From Lucinisca nassula (Eukaryota > Mollusca > Bivalvia > Lucinida > Lucinidae): 64,000 bases of DNA. Each line of letters starts with the position of its first letter. Within the stretch, counting starts at the first letter, position 1. The position numbers and the translations under genes were made by a program. This document shows, piece after piece, positions 10,926 to 22,316 of the stretch. The notes under the pieces were generated by a model, which worked only from the letters and a program-made list of their open reading frames with translations, did not search any database and was not told the origin of the DNA. The stretch spans positions 206,105,644-206,169,643 of the forward strand of contig OY757011.1 of the NCBI GenBank assembly GCA_963580285.1, read 5' to 3'.

Positions 10926-11374
10926 CAAGCATTGAGAGTACTGGCGGGTCGATTGTCTCTGAGTGCAGGTTGGGAAAATAATCCTGAACTGAGAATCGAA
11001 CTGTTCGTTTAACTTTAAGCAAGCCCAATATGTGGCGTCTCATTATGTAGATTCTGTTTGCCAATGCCCAAGTGCACGGGCACAGTCCACCAGCCTCCGC
11101 CGATTGAGGCTTGAAGAAATAGATGGGTGGTATCTTGCATACACGCAGAGCTGAAACCGACCTCACGCAAGTACTGGTAAACCGCTTAGAGGATGTAAGC
11201 CTGCCCAGGCAAAGGGGTGCGAGTCGGACAGTCCATGCTCATAAAACCAATTAGTTTCATTAAGCGGCAGGGCTTGAGAAGTCATTTCATCTCAGTGCCG
11301 GGTTAAAGTACCGTAAAAATGGAAGCAATGCCTCCAAATGACCTATGCAGTGTTGACGAATACATTAAACCTTA

Positions 11375-11415
<41 letters not shown>
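10891..11415. repeat. (AAT)n tracts flanking dispersed repeat U, copy 2 (minus)
   Basis: AAT runs lie at about 10891-10925 and 11374-11415. Between them, 11090-11376 is a minus-strand copy of repeat family U with CGCAGAGCTGAAACCGAC, TGGTAAACCGCTTAGAGG and GTGTTGACG. The right AAT tract directly follows its end. Confidence 0.75.
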
Positions 11416-11417
<2 letters not shown>

Positions 11418-11624
11418 GAACGAGCACAGTCTGCGCTTCGTGACGTCTTAGGGATGCTATAAACAACCAGAACTTTGATTTTGTTCGGCGGCAGTCAAAT
11501 GGTCAGTGATAGTCACGCGGACAATAGCAAGCAACAGGCTCTCTGTTTTATAACGAAGGCTGTGGGTAACCGTTAAAACGCTTCATTACAAGAAAGGTGT
11601 TCAGTACAATTTTTGTCTGAAAAC

Positions 11625-11909
11625 ATTACGAAAACACGCCTGTACAAATACATTGTATATTTCATCGCCGGAAAAAGGAAAATTTTAAGATGAAAAATTG
11701 TGATCTTTTTCTTATTTCTGCTCAAAATACAGATTGTTTGTACTCGTTAGAACCGCCTCAATGAGGCGGTTCTAACGAGTACCCACAATCTATATTTTAG
11801 AGCAGAAAAGGGGAAAACAATGTTTACCCCCAGTAAACCCCAGCTTTTCTATAAAAATGGGATTCAAGGGCGTCAAAATTACACAGGCGTGTTATCGTGA
11901 TAAAAATAA
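11625..11909. mobile_element. Long-palindrome MITE (family C), nearly complete copy
   Basis: Ends are ACGAAAACACGCCTGT on the left and ACAGGCGTGTTATCGT on the right. At the centre (11740-11782) a perfect 21 bp inverted repeat with a one-base spacer runs from GTACTCGTTAGAACCGCC outward. Pairing continues with a few mismatches through AGATTGT and TTTCTGCTC. Copies or parts recur at about 11917-11990, 12305, 15050-15375, 26665-26950, 27345-27411, 28370-28620, 33298-33400, 34690-34830, 41467-41600 and 60220-60300. Confidence 0.85.
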
Positions 11910-12429
11910 AATCAACGCATCTCGAGAATACGCCTGTATAATTTTCACCCCCTTGAACTCCACTTTTATATAAAATAATAGGGTTAAGAGGGTAAACCTT
12001 AGGAAGTGCGGTTAGGTATACTCAACGACTCGATATGACCTAAATAAGTGAAACGCCAAAAATAAATGAATTGAAAATTGAAATGAATGTGTCCGATATA
12101 TGAGATAACATATTTCTATACCACTAATGCTGCTTTCCAAAATGATCTTTTTTATGTTTTCACCTTTGGAAAATGAAAGAAAATATTTTTTAGCGTGTCT
12201 TCACAATCTTTTATCACGTGCATACGCCCAGGTTATACATTATACACACATCGTTACATTTGATTATTAGTGTCATCTCTGCTATAAAACATAGGTTGTG
12301 GTAGGTACTTGTTAGAACCGCCTCAATGAGTACCCACTGTCTTTGTTTGCCGTATATATGTAAATAAAATTAAAACCAGTGCTTCAGCTGAAGTGCACGA
12401 CCCGCCGGATGCTTTTAGCTTTATGAGTG

Positions 12430-13870
12430 TTACCATATATGGGTACGGCGGCCATTTTTGGTCATGTGACCTGGACCTAAAACGGTTCCCCCAATAAATG
12501 CGCCTTATCGTAAGGAGCAAAAATATATCTTATACTTTAGTACTGTATTCTGAATCGTTTGCAGGATAAAATATATTCTCACTTTTCCAATACAAAAGCA
12601 CATGTGTAAAAGTTTGACCTAGGCACAAAGAAGGTCAAGGTCAACCCAGGGTCATCATTTTAGCAATTTATGATGGGCCTACGTCCCAGATGCTATTTAT
12701 CAATTTTTAGTGGAAATCTGCCCAGTGGTTCTGGAGAAGACTATTTTTGAAGGATTTTTACCATATATGGCTTGGCGGCCATTTTGGGCATGTGACCTGG
12801 ATCCCATGAGCAAATTTTGGTTTCTCCCATCCCATAGAGGCTCCATATGAAATTTGACTTCAATCGGCCCAACGGTTTCCGAGGAGAAGCAGTTCGAAAA
12901 TTTTCACATTTTTCGCCTCGGCGAGGCTATAGTAATGGAATGGAATATTTCGCAAGTTCATTGGTTAGATCTCATTGGTATCTATCAGTATGCCAAAAAT
13001 TGTTTAAATATTCCAACAAATGCATATGTGTCAAAGTTTGACCTAGGCACAAAGAAGGTCAAGGTCAACCCAGGGTCACCATTTTAGCAATTTATGATGG
13101 GCATTCGTCCCAGATGCTAATTATCAACTGTCGTGGAAATCTGCCCAGTGGTTCTGGAGAAGACTATTTTTTGAATGGTTTTTACCATATATGGCTTGGC
13201 GGCCATTTTGGTCATGTAACCTGGACCCCATGAGCAAATTTTGGTTTCCCCCATCCCATAGAGGCTCCATATGAAATTTGACTTCAATCGGCCCAACGGT
13301 TTCCGAGGAGAAGCAGTTCGAAAATTTTCACATTTTTCGCCTCGGCGAGGATATACTAAATGGAATGTAATATTTCGCAAGTTCATTGGTTAGATCTCAT
13401 TGATATCTATCAGTATGCCAAAAATTCTTTAAATATTCCAAGCGGTTATGTCACTATCACCAATTTTCACAAACGGGTTACGGACGGACAGACAGACAGA
13501 CCATATATGGCTTGGCGGTCATTTTGGTCATGTGACCTGGACCTCATGAGCAAATTTTGGTTTCCCCCATCCCATAGAGGCTACATATGAAATTTGACTT
13601 CAATTGGCCCAACGGTTTCCGAATAGAAGCAGTTCGAAAATTTTCACATTTTTCGCCTCGGCGAGGCTATACTAAATGGAATGTAATATTTCGCAAGTTC
13701 ATTGGTTAGATCTCATTGATATCTATCAGTGTGCCAAATATTGTTTAAATATTCCAAGCGGTTAAGTCGCTATCACCAATTTTCACAAACGGGTTACGGA
13801 CGGACAGACAGACTGACAGACTGACAGAATGACAGAATGACCGATTGTTTAGGGCACTCTTAGAAATCAA
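12430..13870. repeat. Tandem array, 300-425 bp units
   Basis: The phrase CCATATATGGCTTGGCGG recurs near 12761, 13186 and 13501, each time followed by CATGTGACCTGGACC, CCCATCCCATAGAGGCT, CGGCCCAACGGTTTCCGA and TTCGCCTCGGCGAGG. A shortened unit begins near 12433. The right edge runs into a GACAGACTGACAGA stretch and a hairpin, ACCGACTTCAGTCGGT. Apparent reading frames across the units are repetitive and interrupted. Confidence 0.85.
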
Positions 13871-14040
13871 CCGACTTCAGTCGGTCGCTTTTTCTGCGGG
13901 TCGTGCAATATTTTACGCAAATGGTCTGATGTAAGACACTTCTTATGGAGTACAGAACATGTACTTTTCAACCTTTGTAATATATTAAACCCGCGTTATT
14001 TCGTTTGCTCCGTAAGGGTAAGGGAAACACATATCACAGT

Positions 14041-14180
14041 TTATATTTATTTATTTATTTATCTATTTATTTTGTTTTATTTTATTCTTTTTTTCTGCTA
14101 GTGGGTTAACGTCCCATCCTAGCCTATTAAGGTCATATCGAGCCGCTCTGTTTATCTTACGCCACGTTTTCAATACGGGG
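14041..14180. repeat. (TTTA)n tract and diverged SINE tail
   Basis: A TTTA microsatellite (about 14041-14085) is followed by GTTAACGTCCCATCCTAGCC and AAGGTCATATCGAGCC, which resemble the tail of the tRNA-SINE copies at 16650 and 31030. The rest of 13870-14265 shows nothing. Confidence 0.5.
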
Positions 14181-14265
14181 TTAACAAGTACAGTGCACAT
14201 CTTCAGAAACTGTTAACTGTCCAAATTGAATCGATAGAAGGGAGAGAATATTATATTCAATTTTA

Positions 14266-14494
14266 TTAACCCTTTTTGTACCAAATGGAATCTTCCTCCT
14301 TATATGTAGCATGAGTCCATTTCAAGATTTAGGGGTGTCAGGTTGTGTTTTCTTCAAAATTGATTAGGAAAATGGCTTAACTTTTTGCAAACAGTGTATG
14401 CCCTGATCAGACGCCGCGTTCTGCGGCGTCTGATCTGGGCCTGCACTGTTTGCCAGGGTACAAGTTTTGGGGTTTCTGGTACTAAATGGGTTAA
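14266..14494 (+). mobile_element. Palindrome-centred MITE (family P), copy 4, complete
   Basis: TTAA at 14266 and 14491. Inverted ends are CCCTTTTTGTACCAAATGG and GGTACTAAATGGG. The centre at 14405-14435 is GATCAGACGCCGC, a five-base loop GTTCT, then the perfect complement. This is the best-preserved copy in the window. Confidence 0.85.
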
Positions 14495-14927
14495 GAAAGA
14501 ATGTTGCCGACCCGTCAGACCCTCATCTGGCTTAGCTATCAAGACCAAAAGAGCATATACATTTCTTACGTTTGAATAGAGGCAAGATACTCCCATATCT
14601 AAATTAAGACTGAAACGCTCCTCATACGGATTTTATGCATTTAACGAGGCAAGGTACTACTGGTGATTTCCAGACACTTCGGCCCCACTACCACCTCGGC
14701 CCCTAGACAGGTCGGCCCAAAACCCAGTCGGCCCTAGACACCTCGGCCCTAGTCACCTCGGCCCTAGACACCTCGGCCCCACTGTCACCTCGGCCCCTAG
14801 ACATCTCGACCCCAAAGACAGCTCGGCCCCACTTTTGATATATGTTAAGGTATGGGCATTTATACCATGTAAAAATCAGCCCCGCCCAACGCGACTTCAA
14901 GAAACCGACAGCCTGTGACATGAGTAC

Positions 14928-15375
14928 TTGTAAACCGCTTAGAGTTTCTAAACCTGGCCAGGAAAAGCGGTGCGAGTCGGATCGTTCATACTTATAAACA
15001 CTATTGGTTTCATTGCGCTGCAAGGCTTGAGATGTCATATCGTGTAATGAATACCCCGCTAAACCCCAGTTTATAGGGGGGAAAAACTGGCGCTCATAGG
15101 GGCATACATTATTTACATCACAAAGACACGCCTTTATAATTTTGACCCCCTTGAACCCCACTTTTATACAGTAAAATTGGGGTTTACAGGGGTAAACCTT
15201 ATTTATATTATTTCTGCTCAATAAGAAAAAATCACAATTTTTCTTCTTATATTGTTCGTTGTTTCGGCGGTAAAGTTTACAATGCATTTGTATAGGCTAG
15301 TTTTCTTAATTCTTATTTCTGCTCAAAGATACAGGTTGTGTGTACTGGTTAGAACCGTCTCAATGCGCAGGACTG
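14928..15375. mobile_element. Repeat U fragment and MITE family C copy
   Basis: 14928-15050 is part of repeat family U on the minus strand (GTAAACCGCTTAGAG, GGTGCGAGTCGG). From 15050 to 15375 the MITE family C signature appears: ACACGCCTTTATAATTTTGACC, GGGGTTTACAGGGG, TTTCTGCTCAA and GTTAGAACCGTCTCAATG. Confidence 0.7.
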
Positions 15376-15379
15376 ATCA

Positions 15380-15935
15380 GAATGCATCTGTGACAACCTT
15401 TAATCACAACTAGTTTAATATTAATCTGTGTTTTTGCTAGTCATTTCTTAGATCCCTGTCATATAAGTTAACAGGTCTGTGCGATAAACCATCTCATTGA
15501 GAACTATTGAACCAGGATCAAAGATCTGTGTTTTTTGGAGCAAAAGAAATATAATTTTTTTATCAACTTTTCGTTACATAATTTTGGTTTTACGGAATCT
15601 TCTATTAAGTTGTTAGAAAATAAGACTAAATTATTTTATTGCTGTTTTTATTTCATATAAAACACAAATAACCAATGAGACGTTTATGATAAATATAACA
15701 ACGCATACACGACGTTTCCAACACTCTGAAGGACAGCTAATCCCCCGCCGCCTTCAACCGTGACGTTGACCTAGGGTCAGCATCACGAAAAGTGGGGTTT
15801 AGCGGGTTGTTCTAATTGTGAATATCTACAAAAATATATAGGGCCATGAAGACTTTGCACTCAGTGCACAATCTGATCCATCTGATCTGGATCTACACTG
15901 TCATTAAGTTTGCGAATTTTAAATGAATACAATAT
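15380..15935. other. No recognised gene
   Basis: AT-rich DNA without coding signal. 15850-15910 weakly resembles the centre of MITE family P. Confidence 0.4.
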
Positions 15936-15939
15936 ACAT

Positions 15940-16290
15940 GGTTCAAGTAATCTGAAGGTCTGATAGTCAGAAATGTGACTAATAAATAAATAAATAAATA
16001 AATTATACAGTATATTTGTTACTGTCCGTTTTTAAATATGAGCTGAAATGACAACAGGAATTTCTAAATGTTTGAAAATTGATGACAATGGAGACATACT
16101 GAACAATTCGCAGTGAAGATTTGCACATCCAGATCAACATTGCTTGCCATTGAATATAAATGTAGTACACATGTATCAAGTAATTTGAGTGGCTGATAGT
16201 CAGCAATTTGACTAATAACTAAAGTATACAATATACTCGTTACTGTCCGTTTCATTATGAGCTAAAATGACAAACAAATGTGTGAAAATT
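15940..16290. repeat. Diverged tandem duplication of about 230 bp
   Basis: The phrases CAAGTAATYTGA, CTGATAGTCAG, TGACTAATAA, GTTACTGTCCGTTT, TATGAGCTRAAATGACAA and GAAAATTGATRACAATG occur in the same order near 15945 and 16175. The first copy carries an AAAT microsatellite expansion. 16290-16650 holds only a weak match to MITE family P near 16490-16560. Confidence 0.75.
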
Positions 16291-16649
16291 GATAACAATG
16301 ATCTGTTTATCATCAAGGATCTCTTTATTTTGGAAAAGGGATTAGTAACGCCTGGTTGTTGATTGAGCTTCACATTTTACTAATTTAAGTCAATAATTAA
16401 TTGTTCTTGTAAAACTTTTTGCTAATTGCGTACTAAGCTGAAATTCATTAATCCTTATCCCGCTAAACACGATAATCCTTATCGTTGCAAACAGTGTAGA
16501 TCCTGATCAGATTGCTTCTGCCCCCTGAACCGGATCTACACCGTTTTCCATGCAGTTTTTTAATTGCATGCATACATTAAATTAATTGGTTTAAGTACGA
16601 GGATAGTTTTTGTTCAGTGAACCTGAACACTGTTAATTACCTAATAAAT

Positions 16650-16955
16650 TGTTTATTTATATTGGAGTTTAACGGCCCAGTCAACACTATTTTAGGCCAT
16701 TTTCGAGCCGGTCAGTTATCTATCCACACTTAACCTGGGCAGGCTTATAGGTAAGCGGTTAACCAGTACAGTGCACATGTTTTCGGCAGAAAGTGACAAT
16801 CTTGATTCAGCGGAAGCGAGACAATGGCCGCAGAAAAGATTTCATAATCAATCTCCACGAAAGAATGTTGCCGACCCCGGTAGGTATCGAACCCGCGCCC
16901 TCCTGATCACCAGTCAGACGCGAATCCGACTTAGCTACCGAGGCCGGATAAATAT
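16650..16955 (-). mobile_element. tRNA-derived SINE, second family
   Basis: On the minus strand the head at the right reads as a tRNA-like sequence with B box GCGGGTTCGATACC. It is followed by CGGCAACATTCTTTCGTGGAG, a middle with GTGCACTGTACTGG, and a tail AAAATGGCCTAAAATAGTG. The same arrangement stands on + at 31030-31335. Confidence 0.8.
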
Positions 16956-17049
16956 ACATTGTATAAATATGTTAACAAATATAAGATTGTCCCCCATCAT
17001 CACCATGATTGACGAAACCGAGGAATGATTTTTTTTTGTTTTACGACCC

Positions 17050-18556
17050 TATCAAAATTATTTCTATATATCTATCTATCCTCTTATACTGAGTTGGTCA
17101 TATTTAGCCATTACCTCAGTTGATTGGGTGGCTAAATTTAGAATTTAGCTGAAAAAGAAAAAAAAAATGAAAAAAAAGAGAGGCACTGGATGCCTCCTTA
17201 AAACTATTTACAATCTGCATAACAGAGGTATCCTAAAACGCATACCTCTGAGTCTCAATCTTACACTGTACGGGCTTTTAACTCTTCTGCGGACTTGGCA
17301 TTCACCGCAGAGGAGGGAAGACTATTCCAGTGGGGAATAGTTTAGGAAAGAACGAGTTCTTCGGGGCATCACTATAGGACTGGTATCTACGATATTGTGA
17401 ATCGTTTACTTCGGATGCCCTTCTTTGGGTCGACACTGTTACAGGGGTCAAGTACCTATCTTTATTAATAGACACTGAATCAGAGTGTATCTTGTAGAAG
17501 AAGGTTAAAGAGGACTGCTCATGACGGGCCTCCAGGGACGGCCACTCTAGCTCATTAAGCATGTCACCGACGCTACTTCTATTTCGCCATCGCCTACAGT
17601 TCCATCAAGCAGCTGTCCTCTGCACCTTCTCCACCTGCTGAGTCTGAGTTTTAACATAGGGATGCCAAATGGGTGATGCATATTCAAGTTGAGGGCGAAC
17701 CAATGTTCTATATGCAACATCCTTTGTCTGCCTAGGTGCAAAAGCCAAGTTCCGTCTAAGGAATCCTAAAGTCCTAGTTGCTTTAGATGTAACCTCAGAG
17801 ATATGTTGACCCCAATCAAGATCGTCAGTGATGGTGATACCAAGATATTTGGCGGATTGAACATGCTCCAAAATTTGCTGGTGAAGTGTATAGTCAAACT
17901 TAGTTTGCTTGTCTGGAGGGTGTCGTGACACCCTCATTGAGTGACATTTGGCCACATTGAACTTCATTTGCCAATCGGCCTCCCAATGTGCAAGTTGATC
18001 CAGGTCATCTTGTAAAATAAGACAGTCAGAAGGAGAATATATTTTCCTATACAGGACACAATCATCAGCAAACAAACGGACCGATGACCTGATATTATCG
18101 GGGAGATCATTAATGAAAACCAAGAAAAGGACCGGGCCCAAGGACCGAACTTTGGGGGACTCCAGATAAAACAGGGACTGGATCAGACGCTTGGCCATCA
18201 AGTACAACTTGTTGTGAGCGCCCAGAGAGCCATGAGCTAATCCACCTATGTGTGGATCCTCTTATCCCATAGTACTCCAGTTTATGTAATAGCCTTCTGT
18301 GAGGTACCTCGTCAAAGGCCTTAGCGAAGTCCATGATGATCAAGTCAGTCTGTTTGTGGCCACGGTTTATGGCCCTATCCAGATTGCTCACAATGTCATG
18401 GTAAAATCGAACAAGCTGCGTTTTGCAAGACCTTTGACTCCGGAAACCATGTTGACAGTCAGCAAGAATGCTCTCAAAGGCTAAGTGCTTGTTGATGTTG
18501 CTTACTAATATATGCTCCAGGGTTTTGCAACAGATGCATGTTAGCGACACTGGTCA
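17050..18556 (-). pseudogene. 5'-truncated jockey/CR1-like non-LTR retrotransposon (RT and 3' end)
   Basis: Minus-strand frames at 18110-18550 and 17605-18207 together encode much of a non-LTR reverse transcriptase: HGFRSQRSCKTQL, the first catalytic region DFAKAFDEVPH, SGVPQSSVLGP, then FADD in RLFADDC. They continue with KYLGITITDDLDWG and RPQLEYASPIWHP. A frameshift near 18110-18207 separates the two parts, and another follows near 17600 before a C-terminal stretch (17302-17562) with LEWPSLEARHEQ. The 3' end is a short TATC-type repeat near 17062, as in CR1-like elements. The 5' end is lost at about 18556. The copy is dead. Its 3' region recurs at about 24150-24330 and 43966-44055. Confidence 0.85.
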
Positions 18557-18639
18557 CTTATATCGAGCCGATTGTTAATCAGAGGCAGAGGTAGGCGAAA
18601 ACCGGAGTTCCCGGAGCCTGAAAAACAACCTGACCTACC

Positions 18640-18750
18640 GTTGAAGAACTTGGCGCCTCACATTTGACCCGAGCCATGCTCGAACCAACAGCGGTGAGAG
18701 ACCTGTTGATTAAAAGTCGGCGTCTTATCCAATAGGCCACGGAGGCCCCG
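18640..18750 (-). mobile_element. tRNA-like SINE head
   Basis: On the minus strand GCCTCCGTGGCCTATTGGAT is A-box-like, GACTTTTAATC looks like an anticodon arm with TTT, and GTTGGTTCGAGC is a B box. There is no functional cloverleaf closure, so I read it as a SINE head or tRNA pseudogene. Confidence 0.55.
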
Positions 18751-18777
18751 TTCGAGGAATGAATTTACCGAACTTTG

Positions 18778-19072
18778 TAATAGCCTCCGCCCATCGGGGC
18801 TTGAAGAAATACATGGGCTGCATGATGCTTCCACGCAGAGCTGAAACCGACCCACACACGAGTACTGGTAAACCGCTTAGAGGATCTAAGCCTGCCCAGG
18901 CAAAGCGGTGCGAGTCGGCCCGTCCATGCTTATAGACCCATTGGTTTCATTGGGCGGCAAGCTTGAGATGTCATTTCATCTCAATGTCGGGTAAGAGTCC
19001 CACAAAATTGGAAGCCACCTCTCCAAAATGACATATACAGTGTTGACGGGGACGTTAAGCCCCGTGAAAAGC
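18778..19072 (-). repeat. Dispersed repeat family U, copy 4
   Basis: Full-length minus-strand copy: GCCCATCGGGGCTTGAAG, CACGCAGAGCTGAAACCG, GGTAAACCGCTTAGAGG, GAGATGTCATTTCATCTC, AGTGTTGACGGGGACG. It sits directly inside the right end of foldback element 3. Confidence 0.8.
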
Positions 19073-19520
19073 AAAGTGGGGCCGAAGTGTCTAGGTATAT
19101 GGGGCCGACGTGTCTAGGGGCCGAGGTGTTTAGGGGCCGACCCGTCTAGGGTTTCAGATTTATGTGGTGCCGAGGTGGTTTTGGGGCCGAGGTGTCTAGG
19201 GGCCGATGTGTCTAGGGGCCGAGGTGGTTTTGGGGCCGAAGTGTCCTGTTACCCTCCTGATGATATATATAACTTACACATGTGACGCACGTCTGGCTAT
19301 TTTGCGGGACGGTTATCCGCTAGTGATGCTTTCAGTAGGATTTGGTTACTTCATGTTTTTTGGTGTCTCTGGTGGGAGGTAACTATATCGAATCCTGATC
19401 ATTGCCTTCACTTTAAGTTTTGAGCACAGAGAAAATACATTTCTCACAAGACATTCCTTGCAATATATGAAACACGAATTTCTCGTATCTGAACTGAGAC
19501 AAGATATATCTTAACGGAAA

Positions 19521-19690
19521 GCCTCCGTGGTGTAATGGTTATGCTACTCGCCTTGTAAACCAGGGGTCGCAGGATCGTTACCGGGTTTCTCCAGACTTAC
19601 GGATGAGTCTTTAAACCGAGGTCCTGTCTCCATATGACCTCATCTGTTGGTGAGACGTAAAACTCAAACACTCACTCACACTTCTTAACG
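19521..19690 (+). mobile_element. tRNA-derived SINE, third type
   Basis: Head GCCTCCGTGGTGTAATGGTT with a B-box-like GCAGGATCGTTACC, then GAGTCTTTAAACCGAGGTCC and a tail GTAAAACTCAAACACTCACTC. The order matches a Pol III-promoted SINE with a short body. Confidence 0.65.
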
Positions 19691-19899
19691 GGTATTCAAC
19701 GCATGACGCTTTTCACACATTGAATACTTTTTATGGTAAACAGAACTTTGCGTTTTCCGCATTGAACTTGAGCTATACACTTCTGATTGTTTATGCATTT
19801 CACTAAAACGAAAGCCTTTCACGCATTTGAACTGCGACAACCCAAGTCTTGTGGGATACAGAATGTTCGTATCTGGAATGTTAGTATCTAGCTGTGTTA

Positions 19900-20480
19900 A
19901 TAAACAGAACGTACGCATTTCGGGCATTTGTACTGGGGATAATACACTCACCACTGTTAACAGAACGTACACAATTCGAGCATTTGTACTGGGGGTAATT
20001 CACTCACCACGGTTAACAGAACGTACACATTTCGAGCATTTGTACTGGGGGTAATTCACTCACCACGGTGAACAGAGCGAACACATTTCGGGCATTTGTA
20101 CTGGGGGTAATATACTCACCATGGTTAACAGAATGTACACATTTCGAGCATTTGTACTGGGGGTAATACACTCACCACAGTTAACAGAACGTACACATTT
20201 CTTGCATTTTCACTAGGGTTAATACACTCACCACGGTTAACAGAACGTACACATTTCGAGTATTTGTACTGGGGGTAATACACTCACCACGGTTTAGAAC
20301 GTACACATTTCGAGCATTTGTACTGGGGGTAATACACTCACCACGGTTCAGAACGTACACACTTCGAGCATTTGTACTGGGGGTAATACACTCACCACGG
20401 TTAACAGAACGTACACATATCCAGCATTTGTACTAGGGTAATACACTCATCACGGCAAACAGAATGTAAGCATTCCACAC
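19900..20480. repeat. 56 bp minisatellite, about ten units
   Basis: The unit holds AACAGAACGTACACATTTCG, GCATTTGTACTGGGGG and ACACTCACCACGG. CATTTGTACT falls at 19981, 20037 and 20093, a period of 56. The flanks (19690-19900 and about 20450-20490) are diverged relatives of the unit. On the minus strand short stretches read like YKCSKC. About 20490-21090 shows nothing recognisable. Confidence 0.9.
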
Positions 20481-21089
20481 ATTTAAATTTGGACAGGCAG
20501 CCAAATATTATTTTTTAATTCATGTTGTTTTAAACAATATTCCCTTTTACCAGACTTAACAGCATTATAAGCGCATTATACTTCTCATTAAGGAATGCCG
20601 CCTGCCTCTTTATATTTTCAGCAAATATATTATGAACAAGCCATCAAAACGTGACAAATGAACACTCCCTGGGTCATGATTCTTATTTTTTGTTCCTTTG
20701 TTTTACTTCAACCCTTCTCTTTTCAATAAATCAGCAGGACATTTTTATTTTCTAATATGGCCTTTAGTCATTAACTCAAAACGCGCTAGGGAATAAACAC
20801 TGATAAAAACATCATAAGTTTTAATTAGACTTTAAGGGAAAATGCGCTTTGTATTTCGTATGTGCGATGAGGAACCTTTATGTTTGTTGAAGATCAATAA
20901 CTAGGAAATATAATTGCATCGCCTGTATCATTTCTGTAGACATTAATTGTATTAATATCATGGAAAGAAAACAAGATTTATTAGACTTTCAGATCTTATT
21001 TCTGTAGTTATCATTAACAATGTCATATATTCTCAAACTGTCATTATAACAACTGCTCATCTACGTGAAAACTGTCTTTTGGGGTTTGC

Positions 21090-21930
21090 CACCAGGTGAG
21101 ATACAAACCAGCCAGCTTAGCTACACAGGTGAGATACAAACCAGCCAGCTTAGCTACACAGGTAAGATACAAACCAGCCAGCTTAGCTACACAGGTGAGA
21201 TACAAACCAGCCAGCTAAGCTACACAGGTAAGATACAAACCAGCCAGCTTAGCTACACAGGTAAACCAGCCAGCTTAGCTACACAGGTAAGATACAAACC
21301 AGCCAGCTTAGCTACACAGGTGAGATACAAATCAGCCAGCTTAGCTACACAGGTAAGATACAAACCAGCCAGCTTAGCTACACAGGTGAGATACAATCCA
21401 GCCAGCTTAGCTACACAGGTGAGATAAAAACCAGCCAGCTTAGCTACACAGGTAAACCAGCCAGCTTAGCTACACAGGTAAGATACAAACCAGCCAGCTT
21501 AGTTTCACAGGTAAGATACAAACCAGACAGCTTAGCTACACAGGTAAACCAGCAAGCTTAGCTACACATGTAAGATACAAACCAGCCAGCTTAGCTACAC
21601 AGGTAAGATAAAAACCAGCCAGCTTAGCTACACAGGTAAACCAGCCAGCTTAACTACACAGGTAAGATACAAACCAGCCAGCTTAGCTACACAGGTAAGA
21701 TACAAACCAGCCGGCTTAGCTACACAGGTACGATAAAAACCAGCCAGCTTAGCTACACAGGTAAACCAGCCAGCTTAACTACACAGGTAAGAGACAAACC
21801 AGCCAGCTTAGCTACACAGGTAAACCAGCCAGCTTAGCTACACAGGTAAGATACAAACCAGCCAGCTTAGCTACACAGACAAACAGGAGAATCAGAGGAG
21901 GGAAGATACGAACCAGCCAGCTTAGCAGGT
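21090..21930. repeat. 33 bp minisatellite with a 26 bp variant
   Basis: Unit AACCAGCCAGCTTAGCTACA plus CAGGTAAGATACA. Some units lack seven bases (GATACAA), giving 26 bp. About 27 copies. Each unit presents CACAGGTAAGA or CACAGGTGAGA, a strong match to a 5' splice site on the + strand. Open frames through it are repeat artefacts. Confidence 0.92.
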
Positions 21931-22094
21931 GAATTAAAGGTACTGTATTGTTCAAGTAGCGGACACAATTAGGAAATATAGAAATACGCATTCTTTTGAA
22001 GTGGCGTTGAAAATTAGATAAAAATGTTATTCTGTAACTACTAATTAATTTGAAACACACTGAGCTTGTGTCAAACAAAATGTGTTACGTATTG

Positions 22095-22206
<112 letters not shown>

Positions 22207-22316
22207 ACCGGGATTTAGAAAATACTATCTCGATTTTGACACTACAGAAAACTAGTTCAAAATAGAAGTGAAGTCATTGATCAGAAATCAATACAATGAG
22301 CCACAACTCCCATTTT

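Larger units (their letters stand above)
14680..19247. mobile_element. Foldback-like DNA element 3 (inverted 17 bp subrepeat arrays)
   Basis: The left end (14680-14835) is an array of CCTAGACACCTCGGCCC-like units. The right end (19076-19245) is the same array inverted (GGGCCGAGGTGTCTAGG). Both begin at the outer edge with GACACTTCGGCCCCA followed by an ACCACCTCGGCCCC unit. The interior holds MITE, SINE and non-LTR insertions. No transposase is recognised. No target duplication is obvious. It could also be two inverted minisatellites, but the matching outer order favours one element. Confidence 0.6.

Noticed and set aside
14703..15287. 194-codon minus-strand frame
   Set aside because: It crosses a minisatellite, repeat U and a MITE; the sequence is low complexity with no domain.
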